Source of the DNA: Acanthosoma haemorrhoidale
Taxonomy: Eukaryota; Arthropoda; Insecta; Hemiptera; Acanthosomatidae
Assembly (NCBI GenBank): GCA_930367205.1
Contig: OV884012.1
Location: forward strand, 46,583,239 to 46,647,238
Direction of reading: 5' to 3'
DNA: 64,000 bases
The position numbers and the translations under genes are program-made. Of the stretch, positions 57,801 to 64,000 are shown piece after piece. Numbering within the stretch: the first letter of the stretch is position 1; the number at the start of each line of letters is the position of its first letter. The notes beneath the pieces are model-generated. The model ran no database searches. It worked only from the letters and a program-made list of their open reading frames with translations, and was not told the origin of the DNA.

Positions 57801-58465
57801 AAACAAATTACTAATTTACATAGTTATACTTAATCCAATCTGGACATACGGAATAGAGCTATGGGGGATAGCAAAAAAGTCGAACATCAACCGTATCCAA
57901 TCCTTTCAATCAAGTCCTAAGAACAACAGTATATGCCCCTTATTTCGTCAGCAACAAAACCCTTCATAAAGATCTTAATATACCTTACATTCTTGAACTC
58001 ATCCCTTCCAAGTTCATAAAATTCCACAGTAACCTATACAACCACTCTAATCCCCTAGCACATAGTACTGCACCACTCATCCTTAATCATCCTCGGAGAC
58101 TATCCGGCAGTGACCTGCAATAAATTCGTACCAGTGGGACTCCTGCCAATTGCCAGTTTCTCCAATCATGTCCTGAGCGTATGTGGCTCTTGCATTCTAG
58201 GTCAGCCTCCACTGGCTCGTATCCGGTGATGCGGCTGACGGAGGAGTTTCGGAAACTTCCCAAGACTCCGCTTCCTCTTTTGCATGCGAGGGAGGTGACA
58301 ACTATTTAGATTTGGGAGGTCTCTGGGCTGTTTGTAAATACTGTATGAATGAGCGAGTGAATGAAAATTGTAAATATGGTATGAATGAAAATATTTATCA
58401 CAATTACTAATTGCCCTATGAAGCAGATTGTAATTTTATCATAATAAAGCTAATTATATATATAT
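57801..58465 (+). mobile_element. 5'-truncated family A LINE copy
   Basis: Starts in the ORF2 thumb region (TGGACATACGGAATAGAGCT, corresponding to W.YGIELWG), with frameshifts, and continues to the ORF end, the 3' UTR and AATAAAGC plus a TAATTATATATATAT tail. A perfect 15-bp TSD brackets it. It lacks some bases present in the 10.5 kb copy, for example in the CGGCAGTGACCTGC region. Confidence 0.92.
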
Positions 58466-58480
58466 TTATAATTATTAACA
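58466..58480. repeat. Right TSD of family A LINE copy
   Basis: TTATAATTATTAACA; identical to 57786-57800. Confidence 0.85.
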
Positions 58481-59448
58481 TTGTTTGAGAGCACATCAAC
58501 CCGTAGGGTCATTATCGTTACATATTTTAACAAATTGTTTTACTTCGACCATCCTTAATTCTTTCTTTACTGTTTTTTCACTCCCAAATGTTCAGGTCAT
58601 ATTCATTCCTTACATATAAATAAATTATTTTTTTTTTTAATAAAAAATTTGTTTATTTATGATTCCTATGTAGACTTAATTAGTTTGGATGCCTCTTAGA
58701 TCACGTTTGCCGATTCAAAGCACTCTATTCTTCACCAAATAAATTAATTGTGGTCTGGATTTGATTTTACTGAAAACATGGCAGAAAATCCTGAACCTTT
58801 CAGATTATGAATCTGAACAATAGTTCAGCATTTCTAAACTTGTTAAATTCTAAATGGTTTCTTCAAAACGGTTTTCTATTAGACTCAATTTTTTTTTATG
58901 TAAGTTTGTTTTTGCCTTTTAGTCATAAGAATACATCAAAAATTTCATTAAAAATGAGACCTGGGTAGTGTATCACAAAACAATCCAGTGACGCTTATTA
59001 GAAACCTGTGGACTGGATAAGGTAATAAAGATTAAGCGCACACTTGTTAGGTTGTTTACTCTCGCCCTGTTCAATGAGTACCTGCGGATATGACCTGAAA
59101 ACTCACAGAAGGGCGGAACAGTACCCTTAACCTGTTCTTTCGCACATTACTCCATTAATGCGCAGTGACAGGCGTTACCGAAAGCCGTCACAGAATACTG
59201 ATACTAGTAGTGTTCAATATAGTGGTTTTCTTTCTTTTATATGTGTAAATGAAATCGTTAGCATAAATAAATAATTTCATTCAAGCCAGGTAATCTTCGG
59301 ATTACCCCAAGAACAAATAGAAACTTCTACACTCAAATCTCAAGTGATTACAAAATAATCAAATACTAGATCCAAAATCTGTTCCCTGGAGAAATCATCA
59401 TTTATTAATATCAAACACAATGATATGGTTTTCAAACTGCTGATTTCT
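58481..59448. other. AT-rich stretch, no gene seen
   Basis: No frame above chance length and no repeat ends recognised. Confidence 0.5.
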
Positions 59449-59459
59449 CATAAATTTAA

Positions 59460-59544
59460 TTTGATAAAACAACTTTATTATGATAAAATTACAATCTGCT
59501 TTATCAGGCAATAAGTAATTGAGATCAATGTTCTCATTCATACC
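59460..59544 (-). mobile_element. 85-bp family A LINE 3'-end insertion
   Basis: The reverse complement is the last part of the family A 3' UTR (GGTATGAATGAGAACATTGA, GGCAGATTGTAATTTT-like, AATAAAGTTG). CATAAATTTAA flanks it at 59449-59459 and 59545-59555, an 11-bp TSD. This is an extreme 5' truncation. Confidence 0.85.
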
Positions 59545-60321
59545 CATAAATTTAAAATTTTCAATTAAAATAACTCAGGTAATAAGATTGTGATAATTTT
59601 ACTAAACAATAACATAGGGTATTTCCCTATCGGTTAAAGTATTGATATCCTGCAAATATTCTTCAATAAATTTAGTTTGTTGTAAATCTAAAAATATAAA
59701 TTAAATAAAGACACGACTTTCTCAATTTTTCCATTGATTATCATTTAGTTAAAAAATATTATTTTAGTGAGGGTTAGATCGCACTGGATAGCTGTGCTCA
59801 ACATGTTGCGCTAAATAACATGTGCAATTACAAGTGGTTAGTACAGGTGTGAACACGCAACTGAAGTAATTTAATAAATACAATATTATTTGTCTAATAC
59901 ATATTTTATTTATACTCCGTTTCATATACAAGATTATAAAATTAAATGTAGCATTAAAGAAATTTATTTAATGGTGCTTTCAGCGATCAAAATATGTTAA
60001 TTGGCGAATGCAGGGGGAGATTCTCCCGACCCCCCTCTTCCCCACGGTTCATTTCTGCAAAAAATAAAAAAAAATTACCAGCCATTCCGAAAAGGCAGGT
60101 GGTATATTTTAATTTAGATCATTTAATCCAATTAGAGGTAGAATTGAAATTACGAGTTGTTAATTTCTTACGAGACTTAATTTTGATCTCCCCACACCAC
60201 CCTGAATCGTAATGAACTTTTTCTCATGCTTTACATTTTTCATTTTAACGATCATGTTAACTATGAAATATTTTTGTTTTTTTGCTAAACAATTTACCCT
60301 TATTAATTACAAAATATTTAT

Positions 60322-60470
60322 AAAGAAGATTATCTTCTTTTTGTTTGTTATGAAGCGAAATGAATTAAAAATTATATACTGAAAAACAGGAACAGCATTG
60401 GGACATGACTTAAATTGAGTTGTGAGGACGACTTTAAGTCATGATGATTAAGTAATTGTTAACAATTACT
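60322..60470. repeat. Cluster of three perfect palindromes or hairpins
   Basis: 60322-60340: AAAGAAGAT, T, ATCTTCTTT. 60404-60443: arms CATGACTTAAA and TTTAAGTCATG around an 18-nt loop. 60451-60470: a perfect 20-bp palindrome centred on GTTAAC. No element boundaries are evident. Confidence 0.6.
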
Positions 60471-61011
60471 CGGTATTATTGCCTGAAATACATAATGTTA
60501 TCTGTTAAGCCAGCTGAAAGTCGCGTTCAAAACAAAAAATAATATTTTTTTAAAAGACTGAAACATTAATATGAAAAACATTGAAAACTGTCGGATAACC
60601 GATAATGCTTCTTTTTTTTTTAAATATCATTGGATTTCTTTTCACGTTGTTGCTTAAGGAAAGTATTTTTTACAATTAAGTAATCTTGAATTGATTAGTT
60701 TGTAAGCTACTAACAGCAGAGTTGGGAAATTTGAAATGTTACTGGAATTGTCTCACCTTATAAAAAATTGACTCAACTATAAAAAATAATCAATAAGGAA
60801 TGTGCCAGCCAAACTGGATATATACTGGAAAAATAAATAGCTAAACGGGAAAATTATAGTAACTATACTCAAGTTGAAGAAGTAATTTTGTAGTTTGAAA
60901 TAAAACCATGCAGCAATGAAACAGTTAAACATCGTAAGATGGATTTGCCATTCTCAGTGTCTGATGCTCTAGCTTAACCTATGGTAATTATTGGTCAGAA
61001 GGGATATCTTA

Positions 61012-61052
61012 GGAAGTCAGGAGGTGAGTATCAAAGGAGGATTAGAAACTGC
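61012..61052 (+). repeat. Dispersed repeat fragment, copy 3
   Basis: GTCAGGAGGTGAGTATCAAA then GGAGGATTAGA, matching 20205-20278 and, more weakly, 18585-18660 on the minus strand. Confidence 0.5.
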
Positions 61053-62759
61053 TACTATCTGAAAGCGTACTAAAACTTCCACTGAGAGTAAACCAGGCAT
61101 TGATTTGACAAGGGCCTGGAACAGCCAGGCGTTTCATCCACCAATCTGCTATTTACTGCCAACATTCCCATGCTTACTTGATACCAATATAATCGAGCTT
61201 GGCCACCAAAGAAGTGGGGTTCGGTTTCCCTACCCCATATATATGACACTCCTTTGCCCAAACTCCATCTTACTTCTGCCTGCGGTCTTTCTTTGTGTTA
61301 AAAAAAATTGTTTTAACACCAAGCTGGGATTGACTCCAACACTTCCATGGAGCCTCATCGGACCACCCATAAGTTTATTACTTGATGATCCCAGCCTGCT
61401 TTTATGTCAGTCGGTGAAATACTTCTGCACTTTGGCCACTTCCACCTTCGCAAGTTCCGTCTGCTAATATTATTGTGTCTCTATTAACTTTACATGACAG
61501 GGGATGCATATAACAGAACAGATGGCAACGACATCCTACGGGCTAGGCAAATATTATTTTGGCTGGTGATCATAGAATTACACCATAACTTACTGCGTCA
61601 CATGAGACTATAGAATCAGACAGGTCTACAGGGGCCGGACTTAGATGCATTCGAACTAACTGTTGTGAGAGCAGCGTGGTGGAACGCAACAGGCCAGCCT
61701 GCTTTCTCCTGGTCCCTCTCCGCTCATTGTTTCATAAGAAACGGTTTACATGTAATTTTCCATTTAGTCACCGTCCTGTTTTTCTTAACTCTTTGACGGA
61801 ATAGATCCCAACACGGAAGAGTCTTTATAATAATTCACATTTTCGCTTTGAGCCACCACAACTACTTTATAACGGCTTCATTAACACGGAACGCGAGGTT
61901 TCGACCTGGTAATGGACGCATCATGACTTTTTCGGGTGAACCGTCTCATTAAGTTATTCTAACTCAGCTGAGATAATGTGTTGAAGCGTGCATTTCCATA
62001 TGCTTAATCGCCTTTTTGGTAACAGGAAAGTCTAAGTACTAGATATCATCAAGTGCAATACCTGGAATTACGAGTAAAATTTATTAATTTCATGCAATGA
62101 GGCAATACATCAAACGCACCTGTTTCACGAGAACCAACAAGTTATTCGATTCCAGATGCGTCTCACAGTTTTACTCAAGTGGTTTATATAAACCAGGAAA
62201 AGAGAAGGCAGACCTGGAATAATCTATTATTCTATTGGAATAATATAATTATGAATAGAAGAATTAATGAGCAGTGAGTATGGCATTTGTTACTCAAATG
62301 CAGTTGTTATAATTGATTAAATTTATGCCAATCCTTTTCATTCCGTATTTTGGTTTTAAGGGAGACAAAATTTTGGCTGTTTATTTGGGTACTGATTATA
62401 TATGACTCATCCTGGAGATGACTTGCCTCATCTTTACTGAGGAAGAAGGAGCTGAGCTATCCAGAAGATATCCAATCCTTAAGAATATTCGGTCCCGATG
62501 TAATTTAAACATAATACCATATTTGTTTTTTATAGTTACAAAGAAATGTTGTAGTAAAAACATTTTTTCGACGTAGACCTAAACAATATTTGAAAATGAT
62601 TATCATTACTCCATAAGCCACCGCCTTTAATTGTCGTGGCAGTGCAAACATGTTTTAAAGTTGTTACATGCAAACTTCAAGACAGGCAAATATGGAAAGT
62701 GTAAAAAGACATAATAACTTTACCTTAGTTAACGGTAAATTGAGTAAAATTAGGCAAAG

Positions 62760-62960
62760 TATCTGATCGGCGATCTACTGACGACATTGACGATCACACG
62801 TGCAAGATGCAAGAGCACAGTGACAGAGAAGTGGCTAGCCTTGTTATGTAGTCATTGACCTGAGGAAGTGAGTCCGCCGATAAGTGGAGCCAGTTGCCGC
62901 AGGTGGCAGCCAGCGAACCGACTACGCTAATAATGTTATTCTACTTTCTGAGCGGTTGCT
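62760..62960. other. GC-richer block, unidentified
   Basis: Contains several CpG (GATCGGCGATC, GTCCGCCGATAAG, AGCGAACCGACTACGC) and CCGCAG|GTGGCAG. No TATA, initiator or coding frame stands out. Possibly regulatory; undetermined. Confidence 0.2.
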
Positions 62961-63106
62961 ACTGTTCTCTTTTCACATTTTATATAATATACCTTAAATA
63001 TAGTTTAAACGTTCTTCGATCAACAGACAGTATCTAACATAAAATGTTGAGTTTTATAATGACTGAGAGGCTTCATAGCACAGTGGTTTCGTAGTTAACC
63101 ATGAAA

Positions 63107-63535
63107 TTATGCACGAGGAGACGGTTTTGTTATAGTTTTTTTAGACGAAGCAAAAAACAATTTTAAATTTTCATCATATTTATTTTCGGGCAATGTCAAC
63201 TTGACAAACAATAAGTTGATGTGAGATGGTCTCATAATGTAAGTGAGACGTGTATACATCTTGTAAGTGTGTTTACACACCTTGAAGACCGAAACTGTTT
63301 TGAAATTTTTAAATCTTCCTTCCATTCTCAAACCAGACATAAATCGATATGATTTATTTTTGTATAACAGATGGAAAGTTGAATTGAACTTAAGCAATTT
63401 GTTTTGCTTGTAAAAGAAATTTGTATTTACTTCGAGTTTTGCACAACCGTGTGCTATGGTTTGAGCAGGAAAGGAGTAAAAGACAATCATGTCCGTCAAT
63501 GGTTTTGAACAGAGCTCCTTTAAATTGTTATACAA
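63107..63535 (-). CDS. Hypothetical 142-codon ORF, unrecognised
   Basis: The longest ATG frame in the window that is not tied to a recognised transposable element. The predicted protein is basic and rich in Lys, Asn, Phe and Tyr (for example LLYKNKSYRFMSGLRMEGRF), as AT-rich DNA tends to produce. I see no signal peptide, membrane span or known motif. There is no obvious promoter or splice site around it. A tRNA A-box-like TAGCACAGTGG sits just beyond its end at about 63077, so it may belong to a repeat. A real gene is possible but unlikely. Confidence 0.2.
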   Translation of the reverse strand: MYNNLKELCSKPLTDMIVFYSFPAQTIAHGCAKLEVNTNFFYKQNKLLKFNSTFHLLYKNKSYRFMSGLRMEGRFKNFKTVSVFKVCKHTYKMYTRLTYIMRPSHINLLFVKLTLPENKYDENLKLFFASSKKTITKPSPRA

Positions 63536-63764
63536 CCTCCACCATATATTCTTGAACTGTGCGCATTACCCTTCGCCATATTTCAAGATATAAGTATGCC
63601 ACTTCAGGCCCTTTTAATCAGATCGATAAATCTCTAAATATGTGACCGCTGCTACGATGTGAGTAGGTGGCAGGAAATGGTTCCATGGATCAGTGGACAC
63701 AGTGGATCCGTAGAGCCGATTGTGGCAGTGAATTAGGCTGCTGTTGGAGGGTCCTTGACGGAGT

Positions 63765-63865
63765 GGCGCACTTTCACTAAGGAAACGCCTTGAGCAGGTC
63801 TCGAACCCAGACCAGCTGACTGATATCGCCTCCCCCTGGGCGTCAGTAAACAATATCTCCCTTTA
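63765..63865 (-). repeat. tRNA-derived SINE-like fragment
   Basis: The minus strand reads GATGTTAGTGCATAAAGGGA (loosely A-box-like), then GGGTTCGAGACC about 65 bases on, a perfect B box. The spacing is long for a tRNA, so a SINE head is the better reading. Confidence 0.4.
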
Positions 63866-64000
63866 TGCACTAACATCGCCGAAGGCTTCACTTTGGTCGG
63901 TTTCATTCCATTCCGAGCTGTGCAATAATGCTGTCACGTCGCCATTGCAGGGAAAGTACTCTGCCTCTTAGATAAAAAAAAGAAAATAATTAAACCACTT

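Larger units (their letters stand above)
59556..62750. other. Intergenic stretch with palindromes, no confident gene
   Basis: Mostly AT-rich. The 120-codon frame ending at 61467 lacks an ATG (it opens at TTG) and is unrecognised. Three palindromes cluster at 60322-60470, and a repeat fragment is at 61012-61052. Confidence 0.45.

Noticed and set aside
61105..61467. 120-codon frame with hydrophobic residues
   Set aside because: Begins at TTG, not ATG, no recognised domain, and no promoter or splice context.
63066..63100. tRNA A-box-like TAGCACAGTGG downstream of the 142-codon ORF
   Set aside because: No B box in the correct orientation within tRNA or SINE distance.
1..64000. CRISPR arrays, prokaryotic operons, rRNA, complete viral genomes
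   Set aside because: No regularly spaced repeats, no operon-like gene packing, no rRNA-like blocks and no long viral ORFs were seen.

Overview
This 64 kb window looks like AT-rich, intergenic or intronic DNA from an arthropod, most likely an insect. The grounds are the retroelement types (Jockey-clade LINEs with a PRE_C2HC/CCHC ORF1, a Gypsy-type LTR beginning AGTTA and ending TAACT, piggyBac and hAT/ZBED-like transposase relics, mariner-like MITEs) and several arthropod-style TATA + CAGTT initiator pairs. Order and species cannot be fixed from the sequence alone. I found no confident host protein-coding gene, no rRNA, no intact tRNA and no CRISPR. Nearly all recognisable coding capacity belongs to transposable elements.

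The standout is at 43-4787: a full-length Jockey-clade LINE with both ORFs open, every endonuclease and reverse-transcriptase motif in place, an ATGA ORF1/ORF2 overlap, and a perfect 15-bp target-site duplication (28-42 and 4788-4802). It looks young and possibly retrotransposition-competent. Relatives (family A) recur as 5'-truncated copies at 10504, 19478, 52691, 57801 and 59460 (minus strand), four of them with visible target-site duplications. The 19478 copy carries a 5' inversion bounded by one TSD, the signature of twin priming. Family A tails are short and TA-rich instead of poly(A).

Two other LINE lineages with A-rich tails are present: family B (16728, 17655, 41626 and 50098 minus) and family C (29575, 41279, 54640). 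The last of these is internally scrambled. Their ORF2 C-termini share a recurring thumb-region signature. Two more LINE-like 3' ends on the minus strand (45170 and 46330) form a 200-bp direct repeat.

DNA-transposon material: a decayed ZBED5/SCAND3-like hAT transposase (4860-5970), a piggyBac N-terminal fragment (9400-9830), a TIR element at 30456-31283 with a Gypsy-like LTR inside it, a 106-bp mariner-like MITE at 40154, a 559-bp TIR element at 42785-43343, and a 935-bp element at 56389-57323 whose 78-bp TIRs differ at only three positions. A second Gypsy-like LTR (32746-33055) is followed by a primer-binding site and an unrecognised internal fragment.

The remaining DNA is AT-rich and mostly featureless. 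Several CpG-dense blocks (8.3-9.1, 32.3-32.6, 37.6-38.1, 44.55-44.95, 50.7-50.9 kb) break this, three of them starting with a TATA box and a correctly spaced initiator. They are the best candidates for host promoters or first exons. A splice-acceptor-led open segment at 37143 and a pair of strong minus-strand splice donors near 26.6 kb are the best hints of host exons.
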